The translations under genes were made by a program, and so were the position numbers. A DNA stretch of 5,311 nucleotides from CAYZXK01 sp964482395. Lineage in GTDB: Bacteria; Planctomycetota; Phycisphaerae; UBA1845; Fen-1342. The notes beneath the pieces were generated by a model. It did not search any database. It was not told where the DNA came from and saw nothing but the letters and a program-made list of their open reading frames with translations. The DNA lies in contig CAYZXK010000119.1 in the NCBI GenBank assembly GCA_964482395.1, positions 1 through 5,311 on the forward strand. Direction: 5' to 3'. This document shows, in pieces, positions 1-5,311 of this stretch; positions within the stretch are counted from its first letter, which is position 1; every line of letters starts with the position of its first letter.

Positions 1-195
1 CTGTTAATTCAATATGGGCCAGAGGATACGCCCTTCCTACGCCTCGGCAACGAGATTACACACGAAAGGATACGCCACCTGCGGGGACCCGAGAACCAGT
101 TGAAGAAAGCGGCAGCCTTGCCCGCAGAACTGCCCACCGACCGGAGCGGGCCCGCCGGCGTGGAGCCCCCCTCGCTTCGCGACCGGCGGTTATAG
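1..195 (+). CDS. possible C-terminal end of an unrecognised gene, cut by the window's left edge
   Basis: An open plus-strand frame runs from base 1 to a TAG stop at 193-195 (64 codons, no start needed inside the window). I do not recognise the product. The first half looks protein-like, with mixed hydrophobic and charged residues (FLRLGNEITHERIRHLRG, then a Lys/Ala-rich stretch); the last 20 residues are Pro/Gly/Arg-rich and probably disordered. By hand count, G or C occupies about 45, 31 and 46 of 64 first, second and third positions. A low second position is the usual coding signature in GC-rich DNA and favours this frame over the one beginning at base 3, which is also open. The stop overlaps the glnS stop convergently within TTATAG. 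It could equally be non-coding sequence that is open by chance. Confidence 0.3.
   Translation: MLIQYGPEDTPFLRLGNEITHERIRHLRGPENQLKKAAALPAELPTDRSGPAGVEPPSLRDRRL
152..189 (-). terminator. stem-loop directly after the glnS stop, weak terminator candidate
   Basis: Immediately downstream of the glnS stop codon, CCGCCGG (152-158) and CCGGCGG (183-189) form a 7-bp inverted repeat. A small inner hairpin, TCGC-TTC-GCGA (172-182), lies inside the loop, and a 10-base palindrome GCGGGCCCGC (146-155) abuts it. The glnS transcript has no U-run after the stem, so this is not a canonical intrinsic terminator. It may stabilise the 3' end or assist Rho-dependent ending. GC-rich DNA makes such repeats fairly common, so confidence is low. 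Confidence 0.25.
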
Positions 196-2016
196 CTTCT
201 TCTCGATCTTGGCCCAGGTGTCTTTCAGCGTGACCGTGCGGTTGAAAACCAGGCGTCGCCCGCCCGACTGACCGCCGGCCGCTCCGCAGTCACCGCCGCC
301 CGCAGCAGTCCGCGTGTCGGGATCCACGCAGAAATAGCCGTGTCGCTCAAACTGGTACCGCGCGCCGACCGCGGCATCGGCCACGCTCGGTTCCAGGTAG
401 GCCGGATTGATGATTTCCAGCGACTTGGGGTTCAGATTGGCCTTCCAGTCGCGGCTGGCGCTCTCCGAGGCCGCCGGAAGCTGCCCGCGGCACTCCGCCT
501 CGCGAATAGCTTCGTCGCTGAGGTCGTCCGGGTCGGGCCGGGTGAACAGGTGGTCATACAGCCGGACTTCGGCGGGAATGGCGTGCGCCGCCGAGACCCA
601 GTGCATCGTGCTCTTGACTTTCCGGCCGTCGGGCGAGTCGCCGCCCCGGGTGGTCGGGTCGTAGGTGCAATGCACCTCGCTGACCTCGCCCCGGTCATTC
701 TTGACCAGGCCGGTGCAGCGGACGAAATAAGCGTATCGGAGGCGGACCTCGTTGCCGGGGTAGAGCCGCCAGTACTTGGGCGGCGGAACTTCCCGGAAGT
801 CGTCGCGCTCGATGTATAACACCTTGGAAAACGGCACCGGGCGGGTTCCCATGCTCGCGTCTTCCGGATTATTGATCGCCTCCATGTACTCAACCTGGTC
901 TTCCGGGTAGTTGTCGATGATCAGCTTCAGCGGGCGCAGCACGGCCATCACCCGCGGGGCGACCCGGTTCAGGTGCTCGCGCACGCAGTGCTCCAGCAGA
1001 GCCACATCGACCACCGTCTCGGTCTTCGAGACCCCGATCTTCCGGCAGAAGGCCCAGATCGACTCCGGCGTATAGCCGCGCCGCCGCATGCCGGAGATGG
1101 TCGGCATGCGCGGGTCATCCCAGCCGCGCACATACCCGCCTTTGACCAGCTCCAGCAGTCGGCGCTTGCTCATCACGGTGTAGTTGAGGTTGAGCCGGGC
1201 GAACTCGATCTGCTGGGGGTGATAGACGTTGAGCTGGTCGAGAAACCAGTCATAAAGCGGCCGGTGGTTCTCGAACTCCAGGGTGCAGATCGAATGAGTT
1301 ATGCCCTCTATGGAGTCCTCCAGCCCGTGGGCCCAGTCGTAAGTCGGGTAGATGCACCAGCGATTGCCCTGGCGGTGATGCGGCCGATGCAGGATCCGGT
1401 ACATGATCGGATCCCGCATGTTCAGGTTGGGATGAGCCATGTCGATCTTGGCTCGCAGGGTCTTGGCCCCGTCGGGGAACTCGCCCTTCCGCATTCGCTC
1501 GAACAGGTCCAAGTTCTCCTCGATCGAGCGGTTGCGATAGGGGCTGGGGCGGCCCGGCCGGGTGAGCGTTCCGCGATACTCGGTAACCTGCTCGGGCGAC
1601 AGATCGCACACGTAGGCCTTGCCAGCCTTGATCAGGTCGACCGCCCACCGGTACATCTGCTCGAAGTAGTCGGATCCGTACAGGACGCCGGCATTGGGAT
1701 CATCCTCGCGCATCCCTTCCCAGCGGGCCCCCAGCCAGCGAACATCCTCGATGATCGAGCGGACGTATTCCTCCTCCTCTTTTTCCGGATTCGTGTCGTC
1801 CATCCGCAGGTTGAACTTCCCGCCGTACTCCACCGCCAAGCCGTAATTCAGGCAGATCGACTTGGCATGACCGATGTGCAGGTAACCGTTGGGCTCAGGC
1901 GGGAAGCGGGTGTGTACCCGACCTCCGAACCGGCCGCTGCGGTTGTGCTCGTCCACTATCTCGCGGATGAAGTCGCGCGGCCAGCGTTCGGGCGGATCAG
2001 TTCTGGCAGAATCCAT
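190..2016 (-). CDS. glnS: glutaminyl-tRNA synthetase (GlnRS)
   Basis: Cytoplasmic class Ib synthetase that charges tRNA(Gln) with glutamine using ATP. From the ATG at 2016 it has 608 residues. Visible motifs are the HIGH signature EPNGYLHIGH (41-50), RMDDTNP (71-77), YDWAHGLEDSIEGITHS (226-242) and the KMSKS-type VMSKR (281-285). The Rossmann catalytic core is followed by the C-terminal beta-barrel anticodon-binding region, which ends in FNRTV and LKDTW as in other GlnRS. This wording separates it from GluRS. E. coli GlnRS is about 554 residues; part of the excess is a Gly/Ala-rich insertion at about 568-588. I chose 2016 because GGAG (2026-2029) lies 9 bases upstream. The in-frame ATG at 2031 (613 residues) has no visible Shine-Dalgarno. 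The gene is divergent from pcm. Product identity is near certain; the start is moderately sure. Confidence 0.97.
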   Translation of the reverse strand: MDSARTDPPERWPRDFIREIVDEHNRSGRFGGRVHTRFPPEPNGYLHIGHAKSICLNYGLAVEYGGKFNLRMDDTNPEKEEEEYVRSIIEDVRWLGARWEGMREDDPNAGVLYGSDYFEQMYRWAVDLIKAGKAYVCDLSPEQVTEYRGTLTRPGRPSPYRNRSIEENLDLFERMRKGEFPDGAKTLRAKIDMAHPNLNMRDPIMYRILHRPHHRQGNRWCIYPTYDWAHGLEDSIEGITHSICTLEFENHRPLYDWFLDQLNVYHPQQIEFARLNLNYTVMSKRRLLELVKGGYVRGWDDPRMPTISGMRRRGYTPESIWAFCRKIGVSKTETVVDVALLEHCVREHLNRVAPRVMAVLRPLKLIIDNYPEDQVEYMEAINNPEDASMGTRPVPFSKVLYIERDDFREVPPPKYWRLYPGNEVRLRYAYFVRCTGLVKNDRGEVSEVHCTYDPTTRGGDSPDGRKVKSTMHWVSAAHAIPAEVRLYDHLFTRPDPDDLSDEAIREAECRGQLPAASESASRDWKANLNPKSLEIINPAYLEPSVADAAVGARYQFERHGYFCVDPDTRTAAGGGDCGAAGGQSGGRRLVFNRTVTLKDTWAKIEKKL

Positions 2017-2025
2017 CGCTCCCGA

Positions 2026-2029
2026 CTCC
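2026..2029 (-). promoter_or_regulatory. ribosome binding site deciding the glnS start
   Basis: On the minus strand GGAG occupies 2029 down to 2026, 9 bases before ATG 2016. It overlaps the codons after the alternative ATG at 2031, which itself is preceded by a stretch with no purine-rich match. This favours the shorter GlnRS, 5 residues less than the longest frame. Confidence 0.5.
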
Positions 2030-2048
2030 ATTCATCGCTGGTGATCGT

Positions 2049-2120
2049 GGACTGAGGGGCGGCCTCGGCCGCGCCCTCAGATCGTCCAGTCCGGCCTGGG
2101 CATCGGCTGGCCGCGACTGG
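2049..2120 (-). promoter_or_regulatory. structured glnS 5' leader with two hairpins and an alternative helix
   Basis: Read from the glnS side, the first hairpin pairs CCAGTC (2120-2115) and GGCC (2112-2109) with GGCC (2096-2093) and GACTGG (2091-2086) around a 12-base loop. The second pairs CTGAGGG (2080-2074) and GGCCGC with GCGGCC (2064-2059) and CCCTCAG (2058-2052), 13 bp with one bulged base and a 2-base apex that must open in practice. GGACTG at 2092-2087 can instead pair with CAGTCC at 2054-2049, which would break the first hairpin. The second hairpin ends 35 bases before ATG 2016. No U-run follows either stem and no T-box core sequence is visible. The repeats are seen directly; a regulatory role is inference. 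Confidence 0.4.
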
Positions 2121-2126
2121 GGCCGT

Positions 2127-2155
2127 AGAATAACCGACACAGCAGGCGGAGACAA
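2127..2155 (-). promoter_or_regulatory. candidate sigma70-type promoter of glnS
   Basis: On the minus strand, TTGTCT (2155-2150, four of six to TTGACA) is followed after exactly 17 bases by TATTCT (2132-2127, four of six to TATAAT). Transcription would start near 2118-2120, giving a leader of about 100 bases that begins at the first leader hairpin. It lies in an AT-richer patch of an otherwise GC-rich gap. Vegetative promoters in non-model phyla can deviate from this consensus, so it stays a candidate. Confidence 0.4.
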
Positions 2156-2175
2156 TTGCCGGCCTCAGTGCGGGC

Positions 2176-2204
2176 TTGTCAGCCGGACCGGCAGCCTGCA
2201 ATAT
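2176..2204 (+). promoter_or_regulatory. candidate promoter of pcm
   Basis: TTGTCA (2176-2181, five of six to TTGACA) is followed after 17 bases by CAATAT (2199-2204, three of six), or after 18 by AATATA, in the only A/T-rich patch upstream of pcm. A start near 2211 would give a leader of about 70 bases. A perfect inverted repeat GCCGG-A-CCGGC (2182-2192) fills much of the spacer and could be an operator or chance. The -10 match is weak. Confidence 0.3.
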
Positions 2205-2282
2205 AGGGGGGACTCCCTCCCTCGGCGCTGGGCATGACGGCCGTGCTACCGCGTCCGAGCATTTGCTGCTACAGGCCCGCCC

Positions 2283-2945
2283 ATGTTATCCGGTCCCACC
2301 AAGCAAGACCGCAGTGCCCAGCGGCAGGAGATGGTGACCGAGCAACTGGCCGGGCGCGGTATTCGCTCCCAGGCTGTGCTGGAGGCGATGGGGCGGATTC
2401 CCCGTGAGCTGTTCGTCCCGCCGGCCCAGGCCCCCTACGCCTACAGTGACGGAGCCCTGCCGATCGACTGTGGCCAAACCATCTCGCAGCCGTACATGGT
2501 CGCGAAGATGACCGAACTGCTGGAATTGCGGCCGGACCGGGCGGTCCTGGAGATCGGGACCGGTTCAGGTTATCAGACCGCGATCCTGGCCCAGTTAGCC
2601 AGTCACGTATACACGATCGAGTGGCACTTGAAGCTGATGAACCAAGCCGCCCGGCGCCTGGAGGAACTGGGGATACGAAACGTGACCTTTCGGTGCGCGG
2701 ATGGCTCATTGGGCTGGCCCGAGCACGCCCCATATGACGCGATCATCGTGACGGCCGGGGCCCCGGAGGTGCCGAAGCCGCTCACCGATCAGCTCGCGGT
2801 CGGTGGCCGCCTGGTGGTGCCGATCGGGCCTCCCGGGGATCAGACGCTGGTTCTGGTGCGGCGGACCGAGGCCGGGCTGACGCAGCACGAGATCTTGAAG
2901 TGTCGCTTCGTGAAGCTGCTGGGTCAGGCCGGATGGAAAGAGTGA
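2283..2945 (+). CDS. pcm: protein-L-isoaspartate O-methyltransferase
   Basis: Cytosolic repair enzyme that methylates, with S-adenosylmethionine, the abnormal L-isoaspartyl residues formed in ageing proteins, so that they can return to L-aspartyl. The 220 residues match the family length of about 210-220. The N-terminal helix region has MVTEQLAGRGIRSQAVLEAM (17-36) and IPRELFVP (39-46). The family signature GQTISQPYMVA is at 64-74. SAM motif I is VLEIGTGSGYQTAILA (88-103), with acidic E113 after the second strand. YDAIIVTAGAP (151-161) and GGRLVVPIG (174-182) follow. Two small departures from the usual wording are ADG (139-141) where GDG is common, and EWHLKLM (113-119) where ER-type sequence is common. 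Start ATG 2283 has only AGG (2273-2275) 7 bases upstream. The later ATG at 2331 would remove conserved N-terminal sequence and lacks a spacer to its GGAG. No obvious terminator follows, so read-through into iorA is possible. Confidence 0.95.
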   Translation: MLSGPTKQDRSAQRQEMVTEQLAGRGIRSQAVLEAMGRIPRELFVPPAQAPYAYSDGALPIDCGQTISQPYMVAKMTELLELRPDRAVLEIGTGSGYQTAILAQLASHVYTIEWHLKLMNQAARRLEELGIRNVTFRCADGSLGWPEHAPYDAIIVTAGAPEVPKPLTDQLAVGGRLVVPIGPPGDQTLVLVRRTEAGLTQHEILKCRFVKLLGQAGWKE

Positions 2946-2971
2946 CAGCCGCGGCTTAGATCAGCTATGCT
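2942..2971 (+). promoter_or_regulatory. possible promoter of the iorAB operon
   Basis: GTGACA (2942-2947, five of six to TTGACA, overlapping the pcm stop) and TATGCT (2966-2971, four of six to TATAAT) are separated by 18 bases. A start near 2978 would give a leader of about 90 bases before iorA. GTGACAG recurs at 2976-2982, so part of the match may reflect a short repeat. No U-tailed hairpin separates pcm from iorA, so co-transcription with pcm is the alternative. Confidence 0.3.
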
Positions 2972-3060
2972 CTAGGTGACAGACTAGGGCGAAGCCGGTT
3001 TCAGGCCGGCGGGGCAGGTCGGCCCGGCAGCCGGGACGTGGACCGCCCGGGGGCCTGTAT

Positions 3061-3064
3061 GGAG
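3061..3064 (+). promoter_or_regulatory. ribosome binding site deciding the iorA start
   Basis: GGAG lies 6 bases before ATG 3071. Two other in-frame starts, GTG 3038 and ATG 3059, would add 11 or 4 residues but have poorer upstream sequence. The protein from 3071 begins MKTELLLGDEA, the usual N-terminal wording of this family. Confidence 0.65.
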
Positions 3065-3070
3065 CGGAAC

Positions 3071-4696
3071 ATGAAAACCGAATTGTTGCTGGGCGACGAG
3101 GCGGTGGCCTTGGCGGCGCTGCATTCGAACATCGGGGGCGCTTTTTCATATCCCGGCACGCCGGCCACTGAGATCTTCGAGTTCGTCGCCGAGCGGGCAG
3201 CCGCGGCCGGCGTCTGGGCCCGCTGGTCGGCCAACGAGAAGGTCGCCTACGAAGAAGCCCTGGGCATGTCCTATGCCGGACGAAGAGCAATCGTCTCGAT
3301 GAAACACGTCGGACTCAACGTCGCCGCCGACCCGTTCATAAACTCGGCCCTCACCGGAGCCAACGCGGGACTGGTCCTGGTGGTCTGCGACGATCCGAGC
3401 ATGCATTCGTCCCAGAATGAGCAGGACAGCCGCTACTACGGCGAGCTGGCCCAGATTCCCGTGCTGGAGCCTGGAAACCAGCAGCAGGCCTACGATTTCA
3501 CCCGACAGGCCTTCGAGCTGTCCGAGCAATTCGGCTTGCCGGTCATGGTGCGGCTGGTGACGCGGCTTTCGCACAGCCGGGCCAACGTGCGGGTCCCGGA
3601 TGAGCCACCCGGGCCCTCCGGCAGCGGCCGCCGGCCGCTGCCCGACCCCAACGACTGGACCCTGGTTCCGTCCAACGCCCGGCGTCGATTCCGACGACTG
3701 CTGGACCTGCAACCGGCCTTGCGAGCCTGGTCAGAGAAATCGCCGCACAATGAGCTGAAGTTGGCCGGGCGACGCGGCATCCTGACTTGCGGGCTGGCCT
3801 ACAACTACGTGCGGGAAGTTCTGGGCCAGCAGAGCGACTTCTCCCTGCTCCGGGTCTGCACCTACCCGCTACCGGCCGAGCGGATCCGGGCCCTGGTCGA
3901 CCATTGCGACGAAGTCACCGTGATCGAAGAGGGGTACCCGTTTGTGGAGAGCCGGCTCAACGGGGTGCTGGGCGTGGTCGGCAAGGCCATTCGCGGCAAG
4001 TTGAGCGGGGCCCTGCCTTTGGATGGCGAGCTTACGCCGGACGCGGTCGCCTTGGCCCTGGGGCAGCCCTTCCCGCAGCCGGCCCTGACCGTCGGCGAGC
4101 TTACCGGTCGACCCCCGGCCCTGTGCCGAGGCTGTCCACACGCTGACACCTTCAAGGCGATTCTGGAGGCGACCGCCGCCTATCCGGAGCCGATCCTGTT
4201 CAGCGACATCGGCTGCTATACTCTCGGCGTTCTGCCTCCCTACCGCGCGGTTCACTCCTGCGTGGATATGGGAGCGTCGATCGCAATGGCTCACGGAGCC
4301 GCTCAGGCGGGCGCCTTTCCGGTCTTGTGCACCATCGGCGACTCGACCTTCACCCACTCCGGGATGACTCCCTTGATCGGAGCCGCCCGGGCCAACGCCG
4401 ATATGACGGTCTTCATCCTCGACAACTCCACGGTGGCCATGACCGGCGGACAGGAAACCATGGCCGCCGGTCCGGAACTCCTGAGGCTGCTAGTCGGCCT
4501 GGGAGTGCCCGAAGAACACTTGCACGTAATCGAACCGCTGCCCAAGAACCACTCGCACAACGTGGCGGTGATCTCCAAGGCCATCAACCATCGCGGCCTG
4601 TCGGTGATTGTGGCTCAGCGGGAATGCATCCAGATCAGACGCAAGGTCGTGACGGCGGCGACCGCCAAGCCGGTCAGCGCGACTTGTCATCCATAG
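3071..4696 (+). CDS. iorA: indolepyruvate:ferredoxin oxidoreductase alpha subunit, short form without the ferredoxin tail
   Basis: Thiamine-diphosphate subunit of the enzyme that decarboxylates indolepyruvate and other arylpyruvates to aryl-acetyl-CoA and reduces ferredoxin. It has 541 residues. The N-terminal pyrimidine-binding domain shows LLLGDEA (5-11), YPGTPATE (27-34), NEK with the likely cofactor-activating E56, and SMKHVGLNVAADP (76-88). A Pro/Arg-rich linker at about 175-195 leads to the middle domain. The diphosphate-binding domain has CRGCPH (352-357), SDIGC (378-382), DMGASIAMAHG, and GDS (423-425) with DN (451-452), the GDG-X-N type motif. Archaeal IorA is roughly 600-650 residues and ends in a two-cluster ferredoxin domain; this protein stops soon after VIVAQREC and has no such cysteine-rich tail. 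Cys352, 355, 382 and 519 could still bind the proximal [4Fe-4S] cluster. iorB follows after 15 bases. Family assignment is secure; the actual substrate is inferred. Confidence 0.95.
   Translation: MKTELLLGDEAVALAALHSNIGGAFSYPGTPATEIFEFVAERAAAAGVWARWSANEKVAYEEALGMSYAGRRAIVSMKHVGLNVAADPFINSALTGANAGLVLVVCDDPSMHSSQNEQDSRYYGELAQIPVLEPGNQQQAYDFTRQAFELSEQFGLPVMVRLVTRLSHSRANVRVPDEPPGPSGSGRRPLPDPNDWTLVPSNARRRFRRLLDLQPALRAWSEKSPHNELKLAGRRGILTCGLAYNYVREVLGQQSDFSLLRVCTYPLPAERIRALVDHCDEVTVIEEGYPFVESRLNGVLGVVGKAIRGKLSGALPLDGELTPDAVALALGQPFPQPALTVGELTGRPPALCRGCPHADTFKAILEATAAYPEPILFSDIGCYTLGVLPPYRAVHSCVDMGASIAMAHGAAQAGAFPVLCTIGDSTFTHSGMTPLIGAARANADMTVFILDNSTVAMTGGQETMAAGPELLRLLVGLGVPEEHLHVIEPLPKNHSHNVAVISKAINHRGLSVIVAQRECIQIRRKVVTAATAKPVSATCHP
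3620..3642 (+). repeat. perfect inverted repeat inside iorA
   Basis: GGCAGCGGCC (3620-3629) and GGCCGCTGCC (3633-3642) are exact reverse complements around a 3-base centre. The repeat lies in the codons for the Gly/Ser/Arg/Pro linker between the first two IorA domains, where sequence constraint is low. It could form a strong mRNA hairpin; GC-rich codon choice may also explain it. Confidence 0.6.
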
Positions 4697-4697
4697 C

Positions 4698-4703
4698 GAG
4701 GGA
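4698..4703 (+). promoter_or_regulatory. ribosome binding site of iorB
   Basis: GAGGGA sits just past the iorA stop (4694-4696) and 8 bases before the GTG start at 4712. It is a clear Shine-Dalgarno match in the 15-base gap, supports GTG as the start, and indicates that iorB is translated from the same message as iorA. Confidence 0.7.
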
Positions 4704-4711
4704 ACCAGCCA

Positions 4712-5311
4712 GTGGAGCAGAACATCATTCTTGCCGGCGTGGGCGGACAGGGCATTCTGACCATCGCCCGGGCCATCTCGATCGCTGCCCTGCGAAGGAA
4801 CCTGTACCTCAAACAGGCCGAAGTCCATGGAATGTCCCAACGCGGGGGAGCGGTGCAATCGCATTTGCGGCTGGCCGATCACGAGCTGTACAGCGACCTG
4901 ATCCCCACCGGCCAGGCCGACATCATCTTCTCGGTCGAGCCGCTGGAGGCCCTGCGCTACGTTCACTACCTGAATGACAACGGCGTCATGGTGGTCAGCA
5001 CCAATGCGTTCGTGAACATCGAGAACTACCCGGCGATCGAGCAGGTCCTGGAGCGGGTCGCCACCTTCCCCCGGCATGTCCTGTTGGACGCGGACCGGCT
5101 GGCAAAAGCGGCCGGGTCCGGTCTGGCGGCCAACGTGGTCATCCTGGGAGCCGGATCGCTGTTTCTGGAGCTGGACCCAACCGAGCTGGAGGAGGCGGTC
5201 GGCGAGATGTTCGCTGCCAAGGGGGACAGGGTGGTTCAGATCAATCGCCGGGCCTTCCAACTGGGCCGCAATGCTGCGGCCGCCTATCGCGACGGATTGC
5301 AGCGCGGCGGC
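4712..5311 (+). CDS. iorB: indolepyruvate:ferredoxin oxidoreductase beta subunit, 3' end beyond the window
   Basis: Partner of IorA in the arylpyruvate oxidoreductase; this subunit belongs to the pyruvate/ketoisovalerate oxidoreductase gamma-type family and helps form the CoA and cofactor site. Exactly 200 codons from GTG 4712 remain open to the window edge, with no stop. The N-terminus NIILAGVGGQGILT (4-17) carries the glycine-rich GVGGQG signature (9-14). KQAEVHGMSQRGGAV (34-48) is the second family hallmark, and SDLIP and SVEPLEALRY follow. Homologues run to about 190-200 residues or slightly more, so only a few residues are likely missing. It contains no cysteine in the visible part, as expected for a subunit without its own cluster. 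GTG is chosen for the well-placed GAGGGA and because the family motif starts within a few residues. Confidence 0.94.
   Translation, partial: MEQNIILAGVGGQGILTIARAISIAALRRNLYLKQAEVHGMSQRGGAVQSHLRLADHELYSDLIPTGQADIIFSVEPLEALRYVHYLNDNGVMVVSTNAFVNIENYPAIEQVLERVATFPRHVLLDADRLAKAAGSGLAANVVILGAGSLFLELDPTELEEAVGEMFAAKGDRVVQINRRAFQLGRNAAAAYRDGLQRGG

Noticed and set aside
24..76. Direct repeat GGATACGCC at 24-32 and 68-76
   Set aside because: Only two copies of 9 bases, 44 bases apart, with no further matching flank and no CRISPR-like or iteron-like series.
3..233. Second open plus-strand frame starting at base 3 and running into glnS
   Set aside because: It overlaps the conserved GlnRS C-terminus, is dominated by Arg, Ala and Pro as antisense shadow frames in GC-rich DNA are, and its third positions correspond to the G+C-poor positions.
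973..2055. Long 360-codon plus-strand frame opposite glnS
   Set aside because: It is the antisense shadow of a gene with unmistakable GlnRS motifs and shows no recognisable domain.
2032..2120. T-box riboswitch upstream of glnS
   Set aside because: The conserved T-box core sequence, specifier stem and U-tailed terminator are absent, and the leader is too short.
2994..3010. Intrinsic terminator between pcm and iorA
   Set aside because: The 5-bp hairpin GCCGG/CCGGC is followed by G-rich sequence with no T-run.
3038..3070. Upstream GTG 3038 or ATG 3059 as the iorA start
   Set aside because: They add residues outside the family's usual N-terminus and lack the well-spaced GGAG seen before ATG 3071.
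4327..5260. Long overlapping frames on both strands across the iorA-iorB junction
   Set aside because: They cross the iorA 3' end and the conserved iorB motifs and are Arg/Gly/His-rich, as expected of out-of-frame reading of GC-rich genes.

Overview
The window is 5.3 kb of clearly GC-rich bacterial DNA with a strong preference for G or C at third codon positions. It holds four recognisable genes: glnS on the minus strand, and pcm, iorA and a 3'-cut iorB on the plus strand. A possible end of a fifth gene lies at the left edge. I see no RNA genes, CRISPR array, insertion sequence, phage gene or toxin-antitoxin pair. The host cannot be fixed from this window. A GlnRS-encoding, GC-rich bacterium with a short IorA that lacks the ferredoxin tail, and an IorB of the type I associate with Bacteroidota and neighbouring phyla, would suit a planctomycete or other PVC/FCB-group organism. 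That is inference from family resemblance only.

Layout. Positions 1-195 hold an open plus-strand frame with coding-like base use that may be the C-terminus of a gene entering from the left; it converges on glnS. Positions 190-2016 (minus) encode glutaminyl-tRNA synthetase. The divergent gap 2017-2282 holds a good candidate glnS promoter, two hairpins in the predicted glnS leader, and a weaker candidate pcm promoter. Positions 2283-2945 encode protein-L-isoaspartate O-methyltransferase. Positions 2946-3070 are a GC-rich gap with a possible promoter. Positions 3071-4696 and 4712-5311 encode the alpha and beta subunits of indolepyruvate (arylpyruvate):ferredoxin oxidoreductase, 15 bases apart and surely one operon.

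Function. glnS and pcm are housekeeping genes for charging tRNA(Gln) and repairing damaged proteins. iorAB form an oxygen-sensitive enzyme that converts aromatic 2-oxoacids, made by transamination of Trp, Phe and Tyr, to aryl-acetyl-CoA with reduction of ferredoxin, or runs in reverse in some anaerobes. The pair implies an anaerobic or facultative lifestyle.

The two most interesting points are that IorA ends before the usual two-cluster ferredoxin domain while keeping four cysteines suited to the proximal cluster, and that the glnS leader can form mutually exclusive helices without a T-box core. Nothing here is convincingly a new multi-gene system.
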